Shown here one piece after another: positions 27,401-39,400 of a DNA stretch of 64,000 nucleotides. The notes below the pieces were generated by a model. The model had not been told where the DNA came from and did no database searches. It was given only the letters and a program-made list of their open reading frames with translations. Numbering within the stretch: the stretch's first letter is position 1; every line of letters starts with the position of its first letter. Source of the stretch: Diphasiastrum complanatum (lineage: Eukaryota > Streptophyta > Lycopodiopsida > Lycopodiales > Lycopodiaceae); contig CM055104.1 of NCBI GenBank assembly GCA_029204225.1, positions 21,542,658 through 21,606,657 of the forward strand, given 5' to 3'. Position numbers and translations under genes: made by a program.

Positions 27401-30400
27401 CTTTGCTCGATCCATCACTTGCCTAATATTAACCTTCGCTAACTCAAGCATTTCATTTCATTTGAGTTAGAAAATTAGCCGCACTAGGCACTCTCTGAGA
27501 AATTCCTACCGTAACAGGGCTAGCTGGCCTAAATCCATAGTTAAGCTCGAAAGGACTCATCTTAGTACTCACATTTTTCTTGTCATTGTAAGCAAACTCC
27601 AACAGTGGCAAGTACTTCTCCCACTGAGTTTGCTTATCCCCAACAAATGCCCTAAGCATATCCTCTAAGGTCTGGTTGACTCTCTCAGTTTGGCCATCCG
27701 TTTCAGGATGCTCCGTACTGCTCATTCTCAATTGGACTTCTAATTTGGCCATAACTGCAATCCAAAAGTTTCGAGTGAATCGAGTATCCCTGTCAGACAC
27801 TATGGATAACAGTAATCCATGAAGTCTAAACACATGCTCAATAAACAAATTAGCTACTCCAGCTGCATCAATCTTTTTACACGTTGGAATGAAATGAGCC
27901 ATTTTCGTGAGTCTGTCAACTACGACCAAGATATAATCATGCTGCAACTGCGTGCGAGGCAAGTTGGTGACAAAATCCATGGAGATACTCTCCCATCTTC
28001 CTTCTGGCACAGGTAGTGGGTGTAAAACTCCACGAGGTTTAATCCTTTCAGCTTTAGTGACTTGGCACTTCAAACAGTGCGTCACGTAATGGTAAACATC
28101 TTTTTTAAGCTTAGGCCACCAGAAGTTACGTAAGAGCTGTTGAAGAGTAATGCCTATTTTACCCCTTTGGCTAAGCATTAGTCAAGTTGTACATAACTCA
28201 TGGGGCATGTTTTAATTAAATGCATGAGACCCCCTTTTGTAAGTTAAGTAAATTGTGCAAGTGACCCACTTGGCCAAGTAGCTCGCTCCTCTGGTTGACA
28301 CCTAGACTTTCCATGCATGTAAAGGAGGTGCTTGCCTCACAAGGAATTTGGAGGACCCACGCCCTCCTCTCTCTCTCTAGCAATTCATTTCTTCTTGAGA
28401 CTTTTGAGTTTGTGAGGTGCTTATGCAATTCTCCTTGTGTGTGATATTTTCCATAGCCAAGTTTCTCAAGCTTTCATAGTTGATCTAGCATTTGAGTTAA
28501 GATACTCCATAGCTGGGTCTTGCAAATCATCATGGTATCAGAGCAGGTTGTCTAGCCTGTGAGTCTGTGAGTGAGAGAAACTTCAATGCTTAGATTCTTG
28601 AGAAGATTCTCATCTTCTACAAGCACCTCAACCTTGAAAGAGGGAGCATTTGATCTACAGGTGTCAGATCAGGTGGAGTCTTCTGTTCCAGTGGGGCCTA
28701 GTGCTTGTGCTAGTGAGGCCATACCAAGTGGCAAAGACAAAAGCAGGAGCTGAAGGGTTGCCTTGAAGTGGCTACATACCCTAGTTTGGGGTCAAACCCT
28801 TGTTGTTGGAAGTTGTTCTTTTCTGATCTTTTTCAGGTTGAGCTTCTGTTTAAGCACAGATTTTAGCATGGCTAGTCTTGGGGAGAGTTTGCTGGGTGAA
28901 TCTAGCAAACTAGATGGCACAAACTACAGAGTGTGGAAGTTTAAGATAGCTAATATCTTGATGGACAAGAATTGTTGGGAGGTGATGACAGGTACAGAAC
29001 CTGTACCAACATCTGATCCTGAATTGAAGGACTTACATGAACAGGAGACAGAAAGCTCATAGGATAATCAATCTTTCTGTCAAGGACAATATTATTCCTC
29101 ACATTTGCAATGCAAGGGATGCAGCTGATGCTTGGACAATTCTGAAGTCTATGTTTGAAACAGTGGATTCAGCCAAGCTGGTGTATTTGCAAAACAGGTT
29201 ACATACTCTCAAGATGGAAGCAGGTGCAACAATTGGTGATCATATTACAAAGGTCAAGGACCTAATGGATCAGCTTGCTTCAGTTGGAGAGAAAGTAAGT
29301 GACAGGAGTATTGTCCCCATAGTCTTGAACAGCTTGTCATTCAACTATCAAGACTATGTGATGTCCCTTTCTGCTAGGGAGAAACTCCCAACCTTTGAAG
29401 AGTTATGTGGTCTTATTTTACAGGAGGAGATGAGAAGGAAAAATCTTTCTGAAAGGGAAGATAATCCAGAGCTTGCATTTGCTTCTAAGAAGAAGCAAAA
29501 CTTTCAGAAGAAAGGCAAAGGCAAAAAGAAGAACTCAAAGCAAAGCTTGGAGCAGCATGTGTCCAAGTTACAGGTTGGAGAGGAGTCAAGCACCAATTCC
29601 TCATCTACACCCAAGAGGAAGGGCAACTGCAACTATTGTGGTAAGTATGGGCATTTTGCCTTTGAATGCAGGAAGAAGCAAAGTGATGAGAAGAAGGGAA
29701 AGAACCAGCAGGGTCACTTTGTTGACAAAGTTGCAGAGGAGGAGCAATCTGGTGTGCTTGAGCTATTCACCGCAGCCCTATCATCTAAATCCACATTTGG
29801 TGGATGGTACATTGATTTTGGAGCCTCAAAGCACATGACACCTCATAAAGATTGGTTCAACACCTATGAGGAGACAGAAGATGGTCAGCATGTTTGCCTT
29901 GGAGATAATTCTACACGTATGGTGAGGGGCAAAGGCACAGTTGCAGTACAGCTGTCATCAGGTGAGGTCAAGGAAATTAAAAGTGTGTTGGATGTACTAG
30001 GGTTGGCTAAGAACTTGCTATCTGTTGGTGCCATTACCAAACAGAACATGGTGGTAGAGTTTGATGATTCTACATGTTTGGTAAAAGACAAAGATCAGAA
30101 CTTCAAGGTGGTAGCCAAGGGAATGCAAGAAGGAGGTCTTTACAAGCTTTTCACAACCATTCCTAGCCAAGAGGCCTTGTCTGCAAGGGATACTAATCGG
30201 GACAAGCTTTGGCACGAGAGATATGGTCATTTGAGTTATAAAAGTTTGCAAGTTTTGAACAGGCAGAGAATGGTAGTAGATCTTCCTAGCATTAAGTCTT
30301 CTTTAGATACATGTGAGGCTTGTGCACTAGGGAAGCAACAGAGGAAAAAGTTTCCAAAGGAGAAAGCTACCAGGGCCAAGGGCATTCTTGAACTTGTGCA

Positions 30401-33400
30401 TTCAGATTTATGCGGTCCCATGTAGGTCAAATCAGCAGGGGGGGCATACTATCTCATGACCTTTGTAGATGATTTCTCACGGAAGGTATGGGTCTATTTT
30501 CTGAAACTGAAATCTGAAGCGTTCAAATACTTCAAACAGTGGAAAGCTATGGTGGAAAACCACATAGGGAAGAGGTTAAAGACTCTCAAGTCAGATAAGG
30601 GTGGTGAGTATATTTCTGATGAGTTCAAAGATCTTTGAAAAGCATGTGGGATAAAGAGACAGTTTACTGCTCCACATACACCGCAGCAAAACGGCATGGC
30701 TGAGCGGAAAAACAGGTCTATAGTTGAGTGTGCGAGGAGCATGCTCAAGGCAAAGGGGTTGCCAAATTCTTTTTGGGCGGAAGCGGTAGCAACTGCTGTT
30801 TTTCTATTGAATAGAAGTCCAACCAAAGCAGTTGAAGGAATCATATAGTGGCAACAAGCCCAAAGTGGGCAGCCTTCGAGTATTTGGGTGTACTGCATAT
30901 GCACATATACCAAAGGACTTGCGGAAGAAACTTGATGCAAAATCCGTAAAGTGTGTCTTTCTTGGGTATAGTGAAGGTGAGAAAGCTTATGTGCTATATG
31001 ATCTCGAAAACATGAAGAAGATCCTAAGTCGAGATGTCATCTTTCATGAAGAGCATTCACCCAAGATACAGGAGCAGGAGAAGGAAGGAACAACTGAGTT
31101 CATACCCTTGATTGATGAAGAATTACAAGACCTAGCTATGGAGTATCTTAACTCAGATGCTAGATCAACTATGAAAGCTTGAGAAAACTTGGCTATGGAA
31201 ATATCACACACAAGGAGAATTGCATGAGCATCTCACAAACTCAAAAAATCTCAAGAAGAAATGAATTGCTTGAGAGAGAGAGGAGGGCGTGGGTCCTCCA
31301 AATCCCTTGTGAGGCAAGCACCTCCTTTACATGCATGGAAAGTCTAGGTGTCAACCATGGGAGTGAGCTACTTGGCCAAGTGGGCCACTTGCACTAATTT
31401 ACATAACTTAACAAAAGGGGGGGTCATGCATTTAATTAAAACATGCCCCATGAGTTATGTACAACTTAACTAATGCTTAGCCAAAAAAGGGGTAAAATAG
31501 GCATTACTCTTCAACGCCCCCCCTTAATGGCAATTTTATTCAAACTGACACCCAACAAAGTTCTGAACTTTTCAAACTTATCTTTACTAAGTGGTTTAGT
31601 AAAAATATCAGCTGTCTGGTCGTTGGTGTCGCAATAAACTAGCTCGATCTCCCCACTGTGCACTTTCTCTCGTATAAAATGCTGGTCCACCTCTATATGT
31701 TTTGTCCGTGCATGATAGACTGGATTCCTTGCAAGCTGAATGCAGCTTTGGTTATCACAATGTAACAATGTAGGTCTTACTTGAGCAATCTGCATGTCCT
31801 CAAGTAGACGGCGTAACCAAATGGCTTCACAGGCAGACCTCGTAGTCGCCCTGTACTCAGCTTCGGTAGACGATAGAGCAATTGTAGGCTGCTTCTTACT
31901 GCACCACGATATAGCCCCTGAAACTAGGCTGAAGCAATAGCCTGTCGTCGATCTCCGATCGTCTCTATCACCTGCCCAATCAGAATCTGAATAGCCTTCC
32001 AGCTGAAGATTCCCGTCATCCGTGTATCCAATCCCATAAGTCACTGTTCCTCTCACATATCGTAGGATCCGCTTGGCTGCCTTCCAATGTGCTTCGGTAG
32101 GCTTACACATGTATTGACTTGCGATTCCAACCGCATAAGCAATATCTGGCCTGGTGGTAGTAAGGTAAATCAGGCTGCCCACTAACTGACGATAGAGCGT
32201 CTCATCTGCAAATGCTGGACCATCATCTTTTGATGGCTTGTTGCTTGCATCCATGGGTGTGCTGATTGGTTTGCTTTCTTGCATGTTAAACTTCTTCAAT
32301 AATTTCTGTGCATACTTTGCCTGTGAGATAAAAAGATAACGCTTTCCTTTCCAAACTTCAACTCCTAGGCAATAGTGTAGCAAACCCAAATTTTTCATTG
32401 GAAACTCATTAGAAAGATTCTTCTTAACACAAGCAATAAGCTTCTTATTGCTTCCCGTGACGAGTAGATCATCCACATAGAGCACAACAACCACAAAGTC
32501 TTCTCCTTCCCTGAAGACATAAAGATTGCAATCAGACTTACTCTTCTCAAACCCTTGCCTTGCAAAGTACTCATCAATTCGGCTATACCAAGCCCTTGGC
32601 GCCTGTTTGAGCCCATACAAGGCTTTCCTAAGCCTGCAAACCAGATTCTCCTTGCCAGTTATTTCAAATCCCTGCGGTTGTTCCATGTAAACCTCCTCCT
32701 GTAGGTGCCCATTAAGAAAGGCACTCTTGACATCCATTTGATGGACATCCCAATCAAAATATGAGGCTATAGCCAAAACGGTCCTGATAGATGTCATTTT
32801 AGCAACAGGTGCGAATGTCTCATCATAGTCTAGCCCCTCTTGCTGAGCATAGCCTTTCGCCACCAACCTTGCCTTGTACTTGTCCACTGTTCCATTGGCA
32901 TGAAACTTGGTCTTATAGACCCACTTGCAACCTATTGGTTGCTTCCCTTCTGGCAATGTAGTGAGCTCCCATGTGTCATTCTTGACAATGGAGTCGTACT
33001 CCTCCTGCATGGCATGTTGCCATACCTTTTCTCTCACGGCTTCGTGAAAGAATTGTGGCTCATCTGCATTCAGAATAGTGGACATAAGAGCAAAGTTAGT
33101 CTCTTGTCTCTCATGAGACCTAAGAGATCTTCTGACACCCTGTTCACTGCTCTCTCCTTCTTCAATCATTTGACCTTCTTTGATTGTTTCCCAATACCAC
33201 CTAGGTAGCTTCTTCCTAGCAGTGGGTGATGTGGATGGTGACCACGTATCCCATGGTACTGTTTTAGTCTTCCGTTTGTCCCCAACTTCTGCTTCTGGTA
33301 CTTGGCCAAAAAGAGGTCTCGAACTAGTAGGTTCGATTTCCTGTTGTTGCTCCTGCACTTGAGGCTTACGGGACTCTTGACTAGGATCCTCATCCGTGGA

Positions 33401-36400
33401 ATCAATCAAGGGTATGAACTCAGTAATTCCTTCCTTCTCCTGCTCCTGTATCTTGGGTGCATGCTCTTCATCAAAGATGACATCTCGACTTAGGATCTTC
33501 CTCCTGTTTTCGAGATCATATAGCACATAAGCTTTCTCACCTTCACTATACCCAAGAAAGACACACTTTACGGATTTTGCATCAAGTTTCTTCCGCAAGT
33601 CCTTTGGTATATGTGCATATGCTGTACACCCAAATACTCGAAGGCTGCCCACTTTGGGCTTCTTGCCACTATATGCCTCTTCTGGCGTGATTCCTTCAAC
33701 TGCTTTGGTTGGACTTCTATTCAATAGAAAAACAGCAGTTGCTACCGCTTCTGCCCAAAAGGAATTTGGCAACCCCTTTGCCTTGAGCATGCTCCTCGCA
33801 CACTCAACTATAGACCTGTTTTTCCGCTCAGCCACGCCGTTTTGCTGCGGTGTATGTGGAGCAGTAAACTGTCTCTTTATCCCACATGCTTTGCAAAGAT
33901 CTTTGAACTCATCAGAAATATACTCACCACCCTTATCTGACCTGAGAGTCTTTAACCTCTTTCCTGTGTGGTTTTCCACCATAGCTTTCCACTGTTTGAA
34001 GTATTTGAACGCTTCAGATTTCAGTTTCAGAAAATAGACCCATACCTTCCGAGAGAAATCATCTACGAAGGTCATGAGATAGTATGCCCCCCCTGCTGAT
34101 TTGACCTGCATGGGACCACATAAATCTGAATGCACAAGTTCAAGAATGCCCTTGGCCCTGGTAGCTTTCTCCTTTGGAAACTTTTTCCTCTGTTGCTTCC
34201 CTAATGCACAAGCCTCACATGTATCTGAAGAAGACTTAATGCTAGGAAGATCTACTACCATTTTGTGCCTGTTCAAAACTTGCAAACTTTTGTAACTCAA
34301 ATGACCATATCTCTCGTGCCAAAGCTTGTCCCGATTAGTATCTCTTGCAGACAAGGCCTCTTGGCTAGGAATGGTTGTGAAAAGCTTGTAAAGACCTCCT
34401 TCTTGCATTCCCTTGGCTACCACTTTGAAGTTCTTCTCTTTGTCTTTTACCAAACATTTAGAATCATTAAACTCTACCACCATATTCTGTTTGGTAATGG
34501 CACCAACAGATAACAAGTTCTTAGCCAACCCTGGTACATGCAACACACTTTTAATTTCCTTCACCTCACCTGATGATAGCTGTATTGCAACTGTACCTTT
34601 GCCCCTCACCATACGTGTAGAATTATCTCCAAGGCAAACATGCTGGCTATCTTCTGTCTCCTCATAGGTGCTGAACCAATCTCTATGAGGTGTCATGTGC
34701 TTTGAGGCTCCAGAATCAATGTACCATCCACCAAATGTGGATTCAGATGATAGGGCTGCGGTGAATAGCTCAAGCACACCAGATTGCTCCTCCTCTGCAA
34801 CTTTGTCAACAAAGTGACTCTGCTGGTTCTTTCCCTTCTTCTGATCACTTTGCTTCTTCCTGCATTCAAAAGCAAAATGCCCATACTTACCACAATAGTT
34901 GCAGTTGCCCTTCCTCTTGGGTGTAGATGAGGAATTGGTGCTTGACTCCTCTCCAACCTGTAACTTGGACACCTGCTGCTCCAAGCTTTGCTTTGAGTTC
35001 TTCTTTTTGCCTTTGCCTTTCTTCTGAAAGTTTTGCTTCTTCTTAGAAGCAAATGCAAGCTCTGGATTATCTTCCCTTTCAGAAAGATTCTTCCTTCTCA
35101 TCTCCTCCTGTAAAAGAAGACCACATAACTCCCCAAAGGTTGGGAGTTTCTCCCTAGCAGAAAGGGACATCACATAGTCTTGATAGTTGAATGACAAGCT
35201 GTTCAAGACTATGGGAACAATACTCCTGTCACTTACTTTCTCTCCAACTGAAGCAAGCTGATCCAATAGGTCCTTGACCTTTGTAATATGATCACCAATT
35301 GTTGCACCTGCTTCCATCTTGAGAGTATGTAACCTGTTTTGCAAATACACCAGCTTGGCTGAATCCACTGTTTCAAACATAGACTTCAGAATTGTCCAAG
35401 CATCAGCTGCATCCCTTGCATTGCAAATGTGAGGAATAATATTGTCCTTGACAGAAAGATTGATTATCCTATGAGCTTTATGTCTCCTGTTCATGTAGTC
35501 CTTCAATTCAGGATCAGATGTTGGTACAGGTTCTGTACCTGTCATGACCTCCCAGCAATTCTTATCCATCAAGATATTGGCTATCTTGAACTTCCACACT
35601 CTGTAGTTTGTGCCATCTAGTTTGCTAGATTCACCCAGCAAACTCTCCCCAAGACTTGCCATGCTAAAATCTGTGCTTAAAACAGAAGCTCAACTTGAAA
35701 GAGATCAGAAAAGAACAGCTTCCAACAACAAGGGTTTAACCCCAAACTAGGGTATGTAGCCACTTCAAGGCAACCCTTCAGCTCCTGCTTTTGTCTTTGC
35801 CACTTGGTGTGGCCTCACTAGCACAAGCACTAGGCTCCACTGGAACAGAAACCAGAAGCCCCTACAGAAAGTGCGCCCTACTTTTGTGTAAGCTCCTCCA
35901 GAAAAACTCTCCAAAACTTAGCCAGATTTAGAAAGTTTTTGGATCATCCCACTCCCCTTGCCAATAGCTCACCAACAGTGCAAGACTCCACCTGATCTGA
36001 CACCTGTAGATCAAATGCTCCCTCTTTCAAGATTGAGGTGCTTGTAGAAGATAAGAATCTTCTCAAGAATCTAAGCACTGAAGTTTCTCTCACTCTCAGA
36101 CTCACAGGCTAGACAACCTGCTCTGATACCATGAAGAATTACAAGACCTAGCTATGGAGTATCTTAACTCAGATGCTAGATCAACTATGAAAGCTTGAGA
36201 AAACTTGGCTATGGAAATATCACACACAAGGAGAATTGCATGAGCATCTCACAAACTCAAAAAATCTCAAGAAGAAATGAATTGCTTGAGAGAGAGAGGA
36301 GGGCGTGGGTCCTCCAAATCCCTTGTGAGGCAAGCACCTCCTTTACATGCATGGAAAGTCTAGGTGTCAACCATGGGAGTGAGCTACTTGGCCAAGTGGG

Positions 36401-39400
36401 CCACTTGCACTAATTTACATAACTTAACAAAAGGGGGGGTCATGCATTTAATTAAAACATGCCCCATGAGTTATGTACAACTTAACTAATGCTTAGCCAA
36501 AAAAGGGGTAAAATAGGCATTACTCTTCAACAATTGATTCCACGGATGAGGATCCTAGTCAAGAGTCCTGTGAGCCTCAAGTGCAGGAGCAACAACAGGA
36601 AATCGAATCTACTAGTTCGAGACCTCTTTTTGGCCAAGTACCAGAAGCCGAAGTTGGGGACAAACGGAAGACTAAGACAGTACCATGGGATACGTGGTCA
36701 CCATCCACATCACCTACTGCTAGGAAGAAGCTACCTAGGTGGTATTGGGAAACAATCAAAGAAGGTCAAATGATGGAAGAAGGAGAGAGCAATGAACAGG
36801 GTGTCAGAAGATCTCTTAGGTCTCATGAGAGAAAAGAAACTAACTTTGCTCTTATGTCCACTATTCTGAATGCAGATGAGCCACAGTTCTTTCACGAAGC
36901 CGTGAGAGAAAAGGTATGGCAACATGCCATGCAGGAGGAGTACGACTCCATTGTTAAGAATGACACATGGGAGCTCACTACATTGCCAGAAGGGAAGCAA
37001 CCAATAGGTTGCAAGTGGGTCTATAAGACCAAGTTTCATGCCAATGGAACAGTGGACAAGTACAAGGCAAGGTTGGTGGCGAAAGGCTATGCTCAGCAAG
37101 AGGGGCTAGACTATGATGAGACATTCGCACCTGTTGCTAAGATGACATCTATCAGGACCGTTTTGGCTATAGCCTCATATTTTGATTGGGATGTCCATCA
37201 AATGGATGTCAAGAGTGCCTTTCTTAATGGGCACCTACAAGAGGAGGTTCACATGGAACAACCGTAGGGATTTGAAATAACAGGCAAGGAGAATCTGGTT
37301 TGCAGGCTTAGGAAAGCCTTGTATGGGCTCAAACAGGCGCCAAGGGCTTGGTATAGCCCAATTGATGAGTACTTTGCAAGGCAAGGGTTTGAGAAGAGTA
37401 AGTCTGATTGCAATCTTTATGTCTTCAGGGAAGGAGAAGACTTTGTGGTTGTTGTGCTCTGTGTGAATAATCTACTCATCACGGGAAGCAATAAGAAGCT
37501 TATTGCTTGTGTTAAGTTAAGAAGAATCTTTCTAGTGAGTTTGAGATGAAAGATTTGGGTTTGCTACACTATTGCCTAAAAGTTGAAGTTTGGAAAGGGA
37601 AGCGTTGTCTTTTTATCTCACAGGCAAAGTATGCACAGAAATTATTGAAGAGGTTTAACATGCAAGAAAGCAAACCAATCAGCACACCCATGGATGCAGG
37701 CAACAAGCCATCAAAAGATGATATGGTCCAACATTTGCAGATGAGACACTCTATCGTCAGTTAGTGGGCAGCCTGATTTACCTTACTACCACCAGGCCAG
37801 ATATTGCTTATGCGGTTGGGATTGCAAGTCAATTCATGAGTAAGCCTACCGAAGCACATTGGAAGGCAGCCAAGCGGATCCTACGATATGTGAGAGGAAC
37901 AGTGACTTATGGGATTGGATACACAGATGACGGGGACCTTCAGCTGGAGGGTTATTCAGATTCTGATTGGGCAGGTGATAGAGACGATCGGAGATCGACG
38001 ACAGGCTATTGTTTCAGCCTAGGTTCAGGGGCTATATCATGGTGCAGTAAGAAGCAGCCTACTATTGCTCTATCATCTACCGAAGCTGAGTACAGGGCGA
38101 CTACGAGGTCCGCCTGTGAAGCCATTTGGTTACGCCGTCTACTTGAGGACATGCAGATTGCTCAAGTAAGACCTACATTGTTACATTGTGATAACCAAAG
38201 TTGCATTCAGCTTGCGAGGAATCCAGTCTATCATGCACGGACGAAACACATAGAGGTGGGCCAACATTTTATACGAGAGAAAGTGCACAGTGGGGAGATC
38301 GAGCTAGTTTATTGTGACACCAACGACCAGATAGCTGATATTTTTACTAAACCACTTAGTAAAGATAAGTTTGAAAAGTTCAGAACTTTGTTGGGTGTCA
38401 GTTTGAATAAAATTGCCATTAAGGGGGGGTGTTGAAGAGTAATGCCTATTTTACCCCTTTGGCTAAGCATTAGTTAAGTTGTACATAACTCATGGGGCAT
38501 GTTTTAATTAAATGCATGAGACCCCCTTTTGTAAGTTAAGTAAATTAGTGCAAGTGGCCCACTTGGCCAAGTAGCTCACTCCTATGGTTGACACCTAGAC
38601 TTTCCATGCATGTAAAGGAGGTGCTTGCCTCACAAGGGATTTGGAGGACCCACGCCCTCCTCTCTCTCTCTAGCAATTCATTTCTTCTTGAGACTTTTGA
38701 GTTTGTGAGGTGCTTATGCAATTCTCCTTGTGTGTGATATTTTCCATAGCCAAGTTTCTCAAGCTTTCATAGTTGATCTAGCATTTGAGTTAAGATACTC
38801 CATAGCTGGGTCTTGCAAATCATCAAGATCAACTCATAGGTCTTATCCACACCAGGATGACCTGCACTAGGGCTATCATGACATAAATGGACAATCTTCC
38901 TACGCAACTCCTCACAAGCTGGAATGATAAGTTTGCCATTTCTCTTAATCATACCATCTTCTATGGTATATTTTAAGGTAAGTGTGAGCAAAGAGACTAG
39001 AACTCTCGTCTTGAGACTCTACTTGCGCAAGATTTGCCTCTCTCAGCAATCAGGTCACTTTCTATGACCACAAAAGACATCTGATACAATATCCAAGATA
39101 ATGCATCAGCCACACGATTTTCGGCACCCTTCTTGTACCGAATCTCCATGTGAAATTCCTGCATCAACTCAGCCCACCTGGCTTGTCGCCCTCTTAGGTC
39201 CGGCTGGTTGCAGAAATATCTCAAAGTGTTATGGTTGATGTACACATAGAATTCCGCACCATACAAATAATGCCTCCATGCCTTCAAAGCGTGGATAATG
39301 GCAAACAACTCTTTCTCATGAGTCGGATATTCTTCAATGCAGGGTTGAGCTTCTTGCTTTCAAAGGCCACAGGCCTACCCTCTTGCATCAGAGCTGCCCC

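Larger units (their letters stand above)
31116..36532 (-). mobile_element. Inner copia element, complete and apparently intact, young insertion
   Basis: 5417 bp on the minus strand: 5' LTR 36132-36532, PBS 36131-36120, leader, one open gag-pol frame of 1383 codons (35662-31511), PPT, 3' LTR 31116-31516. The target duplication is a perfect ATTGA at 31111-31115 and 36533-36537. The two 401-bp LTRs differ, by eye, only at the base next to the PPT (31516 versus 36532). It lies in the outer copia, which is of the same family, in opposite orientation. It has every part needed for autonomous transposition. Whether it is active is not visible here. Confidence 0.95.
28138..38825 (+). mobile_element. 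Outer copia element, inserted in gypsy G and itself interrupted
   Basis: LTRs at 28138-28532 and 38430-38825 flank gag-pol on the plus strand, with a PBS after the first and a PPT before the second. Flanks are AGAGC (28133-28137) and AGATC (38826-38830), a 5-bp target duplication with one mismatch; removing the element rejoins gypsy G integrase in frame. It carries an inverted copy of its own family at 31116-36532. Without that insert it is about 5.27 kb. Pol has several stops and frameshifts. The two LTRs differ at about six positions by eye. Confidence 0.93.

Noticed and set aside
32840-34667. Several plus-strand open frames of 60-127 residues
   Set aside because: Antisense shadows of the inner copia gag-pol; each matches the complement of a known block.
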